NCBI GenBank assembly: GCA_907165065.1
Contig: OU015541.1
Location: forward strand, 8,690,501-8,754,500
DNA: 64,000 bases
DNA from: Caprimulgus europaeus
Taxonomy: Eukaryota; Chordata; Aves; Caprimulgiformes; Caprimulgidae
Direction of reading: 5' to 3'
How positions within the stretch are numbered: position 1 is the first letter of the stretch; each line of letters opens with the position of its first letter. The notes under the pieces are model-generated. The model did no database searches. It was not told where the DNA came from and was given only the letters and a program-made list of their open reading frames with translations. Position numbers and translations under genes: made by a program. Shown here piece after piece: positions 1-12,200 of the stretch.

Positions 1-120
1 CCCCATTTCCCGATGCTGCCGCGGGCCGCAGCGCTGGCGCCGGCCGCCTCGCCGGGGCCTGGGCTCCGCTCGCCGCCGCCCGCCGGCCTCGAGAGGGAGG
101 AGCCGCCGCGGCGCCGGGCC
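1..120 (+). other. PEDS1: Partial 5' UTR of PEDS1
   Basis: This GC-rich leader sits directly before the exon 1 start codon. It contains an ATG at 13 that is in frame with the main ATG at 121, with no stop between, so a 36-residue N-terminal extension is formally possible. The ATG at 13 has a C at -3 and a C at +4, a poor initiation context. The ATG at 121 has the strong gccATGG context. The true mRNA 5' end is not visible. Confidence 0.6.
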
Positions 121-274
121 ATGGCGAGCGGCGGCGCTGCCGAGAGCGTCCCGCAGCGGGCGGAGGCGGCGGCGGGGCCGCAGGCGGAGGCCGCGGAAGA
201 GCCCGAGGGCAGCAGCCGGAGGTGGGGCGCGCAGCACGCCGGGGCCCGCGAGTTGGCCGAGCTCTACTCCCCAG
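121..274 (+). CDS. PEDS1: PEDS1 coding exon 1
   Basis: This exon encodes residues 1-51 and the first base of Gly52. It ends in LAELYSP and a donor reading g|gtgagg. The last part, [19 protein letters not shown], is strongly conserved with human, while the first 30 residues are low-complexity Ala/Glu/Gly. The start at 121 is chosen for its Kozak context and its length relative to the human protein. Confidence 0.92.
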
Positions 275-3200
275 GTGAGGGCGGCGGGCAGCGCCCGGCG
301 GGCAGGGCGGGCGGTTCCGCTCGGGGGACTGGGGGCCGGTTCCTCTCCGCGGTCGGGTGGTTCCTCTCGGGCCCGGCTTCCCCGGCCTCCCCCGCCACGG
401 CCGCCCCGAGGCAGCGCGGCCCCTCCTGGCGCGGCTTCGGGGAGCCCCGGAGGAGCGGGGCGGGGGCAGTGCTGGGCCTTGCCGGGGCCGGGCCCTGCTG
501 GGCGCTGGGGGAGGCGGTCCGGGGCCGGGGCTGTCGGCGGGGGGATCCCGCGTCCTGGTGGCCCCGCGTCCCTCTCTGCGCTCCCTCGTCGCGGCCTGGG
601 CAGCGCCGGCCAGTGTGGCTGCTTAAGGCAGGTCTGAGAAACGCGCTGTGGCCTGGGCGGGTCGCTGCGTTTCCGCTGCCACCGAGGGCCCTTGTGCTGG
701 CTTCTGGTGTCTCGGAGATGCTCCGTCAAACCCATGGCTTCCCTTGGCCCTCTGCGGCGGGGACACCTCTGTGCGGCCGCCGAGCCGCGCTGAGCTCGGT
801 CCCCCTTTGTGTGTGACACTTCTCATCTACAAACCGAGACTGATGGGTGTGTGTAGCACACCCTGTCCGAAGCAGGCTTGTGAGAGGTTAAGGAAGCTCT
901 CTGATGGAGGGGCTCGTTGGTCAGCTTGTGAACAGATGCCAGTGTGGGACTTTGGTTGGTGTCTCAACTGCACACACATGATCTGGCTGCTGGGGTGGAG
1001 GTTTTCAAACTAGACCCTGCCCAGAATCCTCTTCTCTTTAAAAGCAAGCAAAAAATTAACCTTTCCATCCAAAAGCAGATGTACAAATTTGGTTCCTAAG
1101 CAAGATAACAACAGAAGCTTTTACTTTGGAATATTTATTCTATGAACTAATCTGAGATGCCCAGCCCTGGCACTTCAGAGAGTGAGGGAGGGGTGTGTGA
1201 ATTTGTGTTTTGATTTTTGGCTTCTTAAAGCTTGCTGTTTGTCAGAACTCAATAAAGTCACAACAGCTATTCAGTAATGCTACAGAAATAACTGCAAACT
1301 CCTTTTGATAAAACACGGCATTTGTTTTTAGGTCACAGCATGAGCAGCGCTAGGTACTGTTGCCATTCCCAGTTAATGCATTTGGAGATGAAGCGTTAGG
1401 AAAGGGAAGACACATTTTCAGCATCTTGCAGTTTCCAGCCGGGCAGCTGAGCAGTTTAGTTTGCATGTTCAAAGCAATTACTAGAAAAATAGTTGTTCTT
1501 ACTTGCACACAGCCAAGTAATTTTAAGAAACAAAGGTGTTCATTAGTTTATCAGGGTTTTTAAACTGTTCAGCTTATACTGGTCACCTCTTCCTTGCCTT
1601 GAGAGAAGATGGTGTGTGGAAGGCAAAGATGATGCAGTTCTGATCCAGGCAGTGACTAATTCCTGTGCTTTACAGAAAAGCAGTTACTGACTTTACCTGT
1701 GCACTGTGCTCTTGCTCATGAGGAAAATGTTTTCCTCCCCAAACAATGTGCTACCCTTATCTTCAGCTGTAGTCGGAAGTTCCTGGGAAATCTGTGAAGC
1801 AGTATCTGTGCAGTGATAGCTATCGGCAGTGAGCTGTGATAATATGTTAATGTGCAATTTTTCCTGTCATTACATAAACAGTGTCAGAATATGTTATGGT
1901 GGAAGCACGTGATGGTGAACTACTGAATTCTTAATGAGGGTTGTGTATAATTGTCCAGAGTGAATATGGCTCTGAAGCATTCCCACCATTTCTTTAAGGA
2001 TCTACTTTATGGCTCTGGCACCTTATTCCTTCATGTGGGACATACATACTTTTAAATTTGAGTGCTCTTGAAACACAAGCTACTGGTGCTGGCTCTGCTC
2101 CTTCGACTGTTTTGCCTTCGCAGTCTGTCCAGAGCTGGGGCTGCGTTTTTGGACTCGGATGTCTCCAGGCAATCTTGGGATGCCTGGGTTCAGAGCAGAG
2201 TGGTGTTTGGCATGGACTGAACTCATGGGACTTGCTAGTAAGGAGCCCAGTGTTTCCCTGCAGTCAGCTAATTGTTCCTTGAGGATCTACCCACTTAGCT
2301 CCTCTAATCAGGGTGTGGTTTTCTTGTGCAGGGAGGGAGTGTTAATTAACTCTTACTTTCATTACTCCAGGGATCTCTTTATAGAATCTCCCACATCATG
2401 ACCTGATGCTGTCTTGAAATATGCTTGTTCTTGTGTCTTAATTTAATTTTATGATTTTTTTCTTCTGTCCTACTGCAGAGGATGTTAATTTATGTACTCA
2501 TGGCCTTTCTAGAGCAAAGCTCTGAACTGTAAAAGTCTTTGTTCACACTTATTTATAATATTGCATTGTAGGCATGCTGGAGATAATACTGATCCTCCTT
2601 TGATGTTCCTAGTTTCCTTTTCATTGCATGGTATAGTTGAGGAGGAGTACTTGATTTAGGAAGAGAAATTTGATCAGACAGTAGGTCAGCAAAGAGGGGT
2701 AGTAGGAAAGAAGCTCCTCTCCTGAACACATGCCAGACGTGTGAATACGCCTCTGTTCCTGCGAGGGAATGTGCACCTTGATTGCTCCCCTGAACATCGC
2801 TGTTCCTCAGGCTCAGTGGTGTGAAGTGCTTGTGGCTGCAGGAGGGAGCGGGGAATGGGCTGCAGGGGCTGCTCTGGGAAGCCCTGGGCAAGAGGCAGCT
2901 GTGCTGAGTGGCCCTACCTGTCTGCTCCTGTGAACGTGAAGAGCTGGCCACAGCCACGGCCCTTCAGGGCCAGGGTGGCAGCTCAGACCTCCCTCCTGGC
3001 TTTAGGCGCTAAAGGTCCATTTGTGATGCCTTAATCCGTACGGGTCTCGCGTTGAGCGTTCCCTTGCTCTGGGCATCAGTGCCTTGTGAGGTGCTCTGGG
3101 CATCAGTGCCTTGTGAGGATCTAGCAGTGACTGCCAGGCAGCAGCTTTCTGCTCCTAATCTGAATATTCAAAGTGTTACCGTACTCTGATGTGTCTGTTT

Positions 3201-6200
3201 TCTTTTTATAGGCAATAAATGAGGCTTTTGTAGAGGTACAAAGTAGTACCACGAGGTGCAAGAGAGAACTTGTGCCAGTTCTTTGTTTTTTGCTTATTCT
3301 GTCTCCTCTCATCTCAGAACGGCTGAGGGGCCGTAGACTTCTGCCTGCGAGCAGAAAGGCAGAGACAGGACTACAGGAGTTCAGTAAGCAAGCTTCAGAA
3401 GTATATTTGCAATGTTAGAAAAGCAATTCTGGAGCCACCAAAGTACAGGATGATGCTTTTTCCTGTTAGTACAACACCTTTATTTACAAGCTCTGAGATT
3501 TTAAATATTACAAATCATGAGGTGATTTAACTACAGACTGAGGCCAGAAATTTATGCTCAGATTCAGCCATCCCAGCAACACTGAATATTGAATGAAATG
3601 CAAATTTGAAAAAAGATGTGATGCAGAGGAATGTTATTCCAGCAACCACAGGGAAAAGGAAACTAGGACAGTGTGAGATGATGTCTGATTTGTCCCTGTT
3701 ATATGGGCAAGGGCAGAGGGAAGGGGTGAGCAGTGGCTTGGGGAAGAGGATGTCATTTAACAAAATATGCACACCTCGCATGGATAAATAAGTTTCTGTT
3801 TCAGTTCCCTGTGAGACAAATGGAGTGAGTCATCAGGCTGTAGAATAGCCTCAAAATGTCCTCTCAGATAAAAGTAAAACATGCTTTTTTTTCCTTTTTT
3901 CCAACAGGAAAGAGACTACAAGAATGGATCTCTGTCATCTTATGCTTCTCTCTGATCTGTTTCAATTTTTACAATCTACTCTTCTGCTTGCGACTGGAGC
4001 ACACACCCTCTGTTATTGTTGGGATATGTAAGTAGGAGCTGTTCACTGCCCTGAGCAAGGCAAAGCTGTCTGTTGTAATGCTGGAACAAATGTGTCACCT
4101 TTTAGGCTTGACTTACTGTTGAGAGAGGGATGTTTGTGCATGTGCAGTTGTAGTGCCTCTGAAACTGAGACCATCTGCAAAAATTGTTGCTGCTTTCTGT
4201 CTTTTATTTCGGTGGCTTCTCAGTATCTCAAAGGTGAAGTTTTTAATGTTGCTATTTAAGTTTGGTGTTGTTATGTAGTCTTTGCAAGTGTGAGAACTAG
4301 TAAGAGGTGAAAATAGCTGTCAAGAGTTGGAAACAAAATACATTGACAAAAATATTTACAAGAACTTTTCAGAAAGCAAAAGCCAAGAGAAGTCTTATAA
4401 AAGGTGTTTCAGGCATCCAACTAGCTAGGTTTCTGGGGACTGATAACTAAACCTGAGTATTTTTGAGCATTGTGTTTTCATGCCAGATGTGAAGTTTGGC
4501 CTTTATCCTGGACAATGATTTTTTCCAGCAATGTAAGAAAAGTTGCAGCTTTCTTACAGTAATAAGTGTGATTCTTGGCCTCTTACTACTTTGTTTGTTT
4601 GGAAGCATGGGCAAGCAAGCCCAGTCTCATATCTTGGCCTTAGATGTTTGCAGATGTTTCAGTTGGCTGCATCTTGGCAGTACAGAGCTAGCTGGTCTAG
4701 ATGCAGTGTGGGTTGGTGACTTCACCCTTTCAGTGAAGGGGAGGAAGAACTAGGACAGGATTCTAGCTGGTGCTGTACAGCTTTACTGGTAGAATTGGGT
4801 GGAATTTGGTAAAGGAAAACCTTGCCTCAGAATAAGCTGGGTGTGAAAAGGGACTCCACAACATTCACTGCATCATTCAAAGCCTAAACCTGTGCACAAC
4901 TTGAGTATTGTTTAATGCTCAGAGCAAAATTATCAGTGTTAACAGGAGCTTTGTGGTGTTAGAATAGTATTGAAACGCTCTTGCACAGAAACTTTCTTGA
5001 GAGTAGGGAGAAGGGAGGGCAGGAGAGCAGAGTGAGCTGAAGCAGATGGTCATATGTGGCTGACTCAGTCTGTTGGCATTATCTGGGCAGCAAATATTGC
5101 TGGTAGCTGTATGGTCATGCATGAATGGGAGAGGATGTGAGAAAAGGAAAAAGGATTAAGTTTAGAAATGGGAAGAGTCAGCTCTGCAGTGCATGCCTTC
5201 TGTAATTTTCTGGTAAGCTTCTCCTATGGGATCTAATATTCTAGTATGGGATGAGGGAGGGGAGAGAATAGTAACTGAGCATTTCACCAGTCTTCTATAT
5301 TTGTGGTGCATATTGAATGCAATTTTAACTTCTCATATTGGCTGTGTGTAAATGTTTACATGTTTTCACATGAATTGCCCTGTTAACTGAAGAACATGTG
5401 GTGTCATTCATTAGGACACTGTATGAGCTAGCTACAGGTGTTCAGCTTTGTGCTTTATAAGAAAAGTAACTTTTTCATAAACTGTGTGAGGTTCTATATG
5501 TTTTAGAAGAGAATGTTATTGGTTGTAATCATATTGCTAATGATTTAAAAAAACAAATAGCATCTTCAAATAGTTCTATATGATAGATACTATGAATTTC
5601 TGTCAAAGCTGAGGGGTGGTAATTCCTGATGCCTGTTTAAAGGTTATTTGCTTTATGCTGGGGGTAAGAGGGAGCAGTGTCTTCCCACTGTGAATCATTC
5701 CAGCTCACTTGCCTAACTGAGTTTTGCCTACTCTCAGCTGATGAGGTGGAGGTGTGGGGAGGAATGGAAAGAACATGGCATGAGAACTCTCTGTAATGAT
5801 GGGGACAGGTGTGGACAAGAGAATTGGTAATCATGGTTAACCTGTAGTGCAATCTGTTTGCAACTGGCTTTCATCCCAAAGTTGACATTGATAGAGGCTT
5901 GAGTTCTCCAATATCCTGCTTACCAATTTAACTGATAAAGCAGCCAATTCACTGATAATATTGTTTAAGTAGTAGTGAATGATTAAAGTAACAGAATCTG
6001 GATTCTGTGTAAATAAAGTGGTGTGGAAATAACTGATAATGTGTACAAAAATGAGTGCAATAAAATAAGTGCTGCATGCTGTCTTGTTTTGCTGTCTTCC
6101 TTCAATATGTTACTGCCTCAGGTGAAGTGTGAGTGATGTCTGTAATTCCCAATTGTCACTAGGTTTTACTAAGTTTTGTGAAACTCATCTCCATAAATGT

Positions 6201-9200
6201 CCTGATTCCTAAATACCACGTGCAACACAATGGGTAAGATAGGGAATACTGAGTCACAGATGTTGTCAGATGTGTTCCCATTGAAAACTTCCCTGAAGCT
6301 TAGCTTAGAATGTTGACCTTTGAGTTGAGATCACAAAATGAACATTTTGCTAATAAAGACATCGCTCCAGGTCAAGTTCACATCAGGTCCTTAGAAATAT
6401 GAAAGCGATGAGTGATGCAGTGGGCTGGATCTGACCTGCTGCACAGACCTCTTCATTAAGATGCACCACTGGGACACTCTGTGTACTTTTATGGAAATTA
6501 AAATTTATATGTTTTCACTTAAGAAATAGAGAACCTTCTGCATCATTTCACCTGGCCTGGACTCTATATCTATAATTAAAGGCTGTGTTATGTCTTCTTT
6601 TTCCATGCCTTTAAAGGCACACGTAATTGTAACATAGGCAGTACTGTAAATATCTTAATCTAGAAATTCTTTCAACAAAAAATACATGATCCTCCTCTTC
6701 CTGGCAGTCTGAAAGCACCTACTTCCTTGTGTGATGTGAGCAGGCAGTTTGCTGAGAAATGAGCCCACGTGGCACGCTGTCATTTGCTGTGCTGAATCAC
6801 CTACAGGCACTCGTGATGTGGAGTGAGGGAAGGCAGGAGAGAACTTCGTGGTGTTTCAGAATAGCTTCTGAACTGGTTATTTTCTGCTGACTAAAGATGA
6901 TCTTCCCAGAAAGCAAGAGGAACCCATGTGAGTCTCTTATCTTCCAGGCTGGTTTAGCAGAGACAGGAGATAATTCCCTTCCTCCTCACTATAAAAAACA
7001 AAAGAGCCCACAAAAAAACCCACAGTGAGCAAGGGATGGATTTTAAAAATTATTATTTCTGTGTCTGCCCTATTCTGAATGCCTTCAGCTGCTGAGGAGC
7101 TATGAAAACTTTCCTTTTTGTGGAGGATGTCAACCATGTAGATTAGGTATTTGATTTGCACACACAGGTGCACATGGTTACCTCCAGGGCAGGCTTGGTT
7201 AGGAGGGCTGGGTGTGATGGAGGTTAAATGCTCCGGTGTTTTCAGCTGCAGTGGGACACTGTCCTAGCAGCACCAGAGCAGCCTCTGCCGCTGTAGTGGG
7301 AGCTCAGTAGTGCTGGGGACAAGGCTGGGGTAGGTATTACCTGTCTGATAAGCGGAAAAGCTTCACCCAAACATGTAAGATCAGGCTTGAAAGCTCTTAC
7401 ACCTTCAGGTGGGTTTGTGGTGTCCAGCATATTATTCAATATACATCAGTTCTGTGTGTGTGTATATATATGATGTGGTATATTAATAGGATCTAGAGTA
7501 AAAGTTTGGCAAGTTACACTGTGGATTGTGGTTTTCATTTTTCCTTCCCTCTTCATGCCTTTGTATAGGGTTTTAAAGCCTTTTTTCCAAATTGGTTGGC
7601 TTGTTTCTGACATTTGACTTTTATCTACAGCCACGTTTGTTCTTAACAGATACTGTTTATTGCAGTCTTAAAATAAGTTGGTGTTGTAACCTGTTTATAT
7701 TCCTGAGAACTGCCCCACATGAGGCAGATACCTTTAGAAACATCTTGTGACACTGCACAAGATACAATTAATCATTGCTGACTTGAGAGACGGGGAACTG
7801 ATTTTTTTTAATCCCTTTTGAGGTGCGTGTTTCATGTTGCAGATGTTGCGGGTTAGCCAGAGAGAGCACGCAGAAAGACACCGCTTAGTTCACTTTCAGA
7901 AAAGAAACTCGTTCTGATCAAGGCCCAAAACCTTTTTGTCTCAAGCTGTTGTAGCTCTGCAGAGCTGCACTTGGTTAGCTGCAGTGCAGAGCCAGATGGG
8001 GAGTGTGTAATACCTAGGAAAGCCCTGGCACGTGGTGGAGTAAAAGCACCCGAGACCATGAACGCTTTCTGACATGCACTGCTGTGCCCGTGGATCAGCC
8101 AAGTCCTGCTGCCTTACAGCAAGAGACACGACTGTAGCGATGTCACCTCGTTCTGGATCTACTTTGTACATTAAAATGAGCTTCCACTTGAAATTTGGAT
8201 CTAAAAGGTCCTTGGAATTATACCAGGGAAACCTCAATTAGCAAAGGACAATTATCCTTTATTTCACTGATGGTCCAAATATGCCACATCTTGTCGCCTG
8301 CTGTCTCGCCTCACCTGAAGGTAACTATCAGTTACTTTGTAGTTGTAGGTAACTTTGTGTTTTCCAACCTAAACTGTATCATCTCTTAAAGATGGAGACT
8401 CCACAAGTTGTGATTAAATAGACAGAACTTTGAATCTACATTTTGTTGCACGTTGTATCGCTCAAATAAAATTGCATTGCCATAACACAAGTTGTGTTGT
8501 GTCTTCTGGTGATCCACTTTGTAGCAGTTGTGTGTGTTAAGTTGGGAGCTGCAGGCCTCTCTGGTGCCAAAGGATCCTGGAGGCTGTTGGTCTTGAAAGA
8601 GGAATTAGAGAACAGTTGCTGGTTTCCACTCAGGCAGGTGATGTTGACACCAGTTACCTGTTCCTCGTGTAACCTGGATTAGGGGATGAACTTCTCGAGC
8701 GTGCTAGCAGCTGTTCTCGGGCAGAATGGCTGAAGTCTGTACCCAAATGGGGAGAGGTGACCCCCCTGGCCTGAGCCTGCTTGCCCTGGCAGTGGGATGA
8801 AGCTGGTGGCACAGCCCTGTGTGTGTCCCCTGGGTGAGCACAGTGCACGTGCTATCGCTCTTCATGGCAGCAGCGGCGGCTGGGACAAAGAAAGCTCTGT
8901 TTGCCTGCCGCCTTGTCAGGGGCTGCCTTAAAGTTGCAGGGGACTTTGGCTCAAGGCTTTAAGAAGTGTAGGTCTTGGTGGCCCTGATTCACTCAGAATA
9001 GTGCCTCTTGTTCTTCAAAACACCAACACACACTGGAGAGTTGCGCTGGTGTGGGTTATAGTGAATGGTGATGGAGCGATCTGCTGTGGCGAGAGGCTGC
9101 AGACCTGGAACAAAACCAGTGTTATGGCTGCTTGTGTCCTGTGGCAGGCAAATATTCAGGTATTGGGTCTCCTAAAATTGCCTGGGATCTCCTAAGAGCT

Positions 9201-12200
9201 GAGCTCACCCTGCTTGATTCCTGGGAACATTTTAAATGGATGAAACTGGAGGGTTAGTTTGATTAGTCATACTAATGAAAGTATGAGATTTTTTTTTTGT
9301 GAGGGAAAATTTGCTCTTAGTTCTCATTTAGTATCTGTTGTTCTCTGTTCTTTTAATCACTCTCTTCTGGGATGACTTAATTGCTTTTTTTAGTAATGCA
9401 TTTTTGGAGAAAATGCACACAATGATACTTTTTGCTGAAAACCCGAGGCCTAGATGAAGTTGTCAGGATTTTATCATTTAAATGTGACGGGTGCTTCAGG
9501 AGCACTCCTGGCTGGTGAAACGGTGGGAAGAGCTTGCTTTGTGCTAACAGACTGAGATTAAAGACATGAAAATGAAACTTGATGGTTCCTATCATTAGGT
9601 TTATCAGGCAGTGATTCTTACCCAAGTCATGCTTTCAGTTGATGAGTGTTTAGGATCCCCTGCTGCTGAACTCCAGAGGAGACAGTACCCTGGCTCCTTG
9701 GGATCTCCTTTTCCCGGTGGCTTCTGGCAGTGTTGTGGGCAGGTGGTGCCTGCCCTGGTCAGGTCTGTCCCAGCTGGGGTGAGGCAAGAGGCGTGCCTGG
9801 CCTCAGTGTTACTGCGGGGCACTGGTTTATACTGGCTTCCCCATAGCGGGGAGTGACTGGAGTGTGCAGGGGAAGGAGAAAAGGTGTCTGCTGTGTGAGT
9901 AGCACGCCAGTCTCACCAAATAAGCTTGTGTGACTTAGGACAGACTTCTCCCATCTCTGGAGTGTCTGTATTATAGACATGACTTATCTGAAGACCCAGT
10001 TATGATGTAATATAGCTACTATTAACAATAATAATACATGCAATATCCAGACCCTTCTTTTCTTTCATAGTTCAACCGTGTTTTCTTCTTACTTGGCACT
10101 GTTAGGTCCAGTTCTGACTGAATGCTTCTCAACTTTAAGTAGCTAAAGTGGTTAACTCTTCTCTTTTTGCTTTTAAGCTGCTACACTTTATAGTGTAGTT
10201 GAAATGTTCAGGGATTATTTTCTTAGCTTCATAACTTGCCACAGTATCAAGCCCCTGCCTTCTCTGTACTGAAAGTCACTAAATGTGGAGTGCAGATGAC
10301 TAAGGCATTTTATTTTTATAAGCATGTAAGTAGCAAACAATGGTTAATTTAACATATTGATTTTTAGAAAACAATTTTTTCTGTTGTGGAATTAGTGGCT
10401 CCCCCGACTCGAGTGCTGTGCCATCCAAATAGTTTGTACAGTTGCTGATTAAAAATGACTGCACTTCTCAATGTTACACAATAGCATCAAGTTATTTAAT
10501 AACATCTTACACTGTGTTTTTTTCCTCTCCAGAGACTATAACTGAAATTTTTCAGTAAACATGAAACTTTTATATACTCTACTGCAAAGCTTCTGGGTTA
10601 CAATTTGAGAGTTATATCTATGCAAAGCCAGGCTTACACTTGGCTCTGTAAACCTGCCTACAAACCCTTCTGTAAAGTTTCAGTGAAATACAACTTTGGT
10701 GTTGCAAACATGCAAAATAGTTTTATCCTTTGAACACCTTGTACCTCAGATGTCCCACTCTCGTTTGGTTTCCTTCCACTGAGGCCTGGGAGCAGCCAGG
10801 TTGCAGGAAGCGGTATGGGACTTGCTCACAGGAGAAGCCCTTAGTTAAGGTTGCAAGTTGTAATCTCTCAATTTGGTAGCTCAGCAAGGAAGAGGAGGAG
10901 TGGGGGCTTTTCTGTGACACAGACCCCTACAAATTACCTGGTTTCTGAACAGAACACGAGGGAGCAAAACCACATTGTGTTATTTATCAGTTTGGGTCAG
11001 CTGCACTTCCAGGCCTGCGAGCCGCTGCCTGGCAGGTGACTTGGCTGTCTGTGTGCCAGCAGCCGTGCTGTGGCCTGTCCCCTGACTCACAGCAGAGGCA
11101 CTCGCTGTCCCAGGGTGCTGCTGTGTCTGTGGGCATGTCTGTGCAAAGGATCACAAGTGTGGGGTGGCTGGAAGAGAACAGCCATTCCTGTCAGTCATGT
11201 GCTCATTTATTTTAAAACACCTGCTCCTGGTTGAAGTTCATTTGTACACCTTTGGTCTCCCTGTGTGCTAGGTCTCTTTCTTTTCTCCTGATTGAGCAGT
11301 CTGCTTCCAAAATAAAGAAATCCTGGTGTTTTGAGCAAGTTTTGCAGCTCACTTAACTGCAATGCCTTCTTCCCCTCCTGTGTTTTCTGAGTACTTGCCT
11401 CCTCTTCAGATATAAGCCATAGATGAGCTGACCCTCCATCCCACCACTCAGCAGGCTGGAGTAAAACTAATGGGCACAGAGCAGTATTTCTCTAATGCTT
11501 TACTGAGTTTGCTTCTAATGAGTGTGTGAATGCACTATTTGCAGTTGAAATGTATCTATACTGTGGATATCCTGCTTTTTCTGACCTTGATTAACTCTTA
11601 ATTCATGTTCAGGGCTGTCAGTCTTATCTTGCCCTCCCAACCCTGATGACAGAGCATAAAGATCTTATACCACTTGGAGAAGTAGCTCAATGCTTGTGCC
11701 TTGGCTTTCCCATTTTAGTGCTGGGTATGTGAGAATATTGAGTTCAGTTCATTGCTGCTTGATGTGCTTTCTGAGCCTGGAGACAGGATGCAAACACAGT
11801 GTTAGGGTGCTAGTCATGTATAACCTTTGGTACAGTTTTTGCTCTTTTATTACCTCTCACAACTGCTGAAGAGTGAGCAAACCCTTCCGCCATACAGCTG
11901 AGATGGTTTCCAGTAGTTAGGTTTTTCAGATTGCCTTAGTATAATGCACTGCTTCAGGCACCCCACATTCTTTGCTCTTAGCTTTCTACCAGCTGACATC
12001 AAAGTGACATGTGAAATAATCTATTGAGCTGTCAGTATTTTTCCTCTATTTTTGTTGTTCTTCCTGCTGTTATTTCAGACTCTGATAATGCAGCGTGCTG
12101 GAGGCGATGTGAGTTAATAGGGTGATTACCTCAGCAAGAATGGTATTTCAGTTGTTGTAAAGTGAAGTGTTGTTTGGATATCTTCCCTCTGAATCAAGGC

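Larger units (their letters stand above)
1..700. promoter_or_regulatory. PEDS1: CpG island at the 5' end of PEDS1
   Basis: The sequence is very rich in G, C and CpG from the left edge through exon 1 and the first few hundred bases of intron 1, then changes to ordinary AT-richer intron after roughly 700-800. This is the usual CpG-island promoter context of a housekeeping gene. The window starts only 120 bases before the chosen start codon, so the core promoter and the transcription start are probably cut off. The island edges are judged by eye. Confidence 0.75.

Noticed and set aside
13-816. 267-codon plus-strand open frame at the left end
   Set aside because: Only its part from 121 to 274 is exon 1 of PEDS1. 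The rest runs through a good donor (gtgagg) into CpG-island intron and stays open because of base composition.
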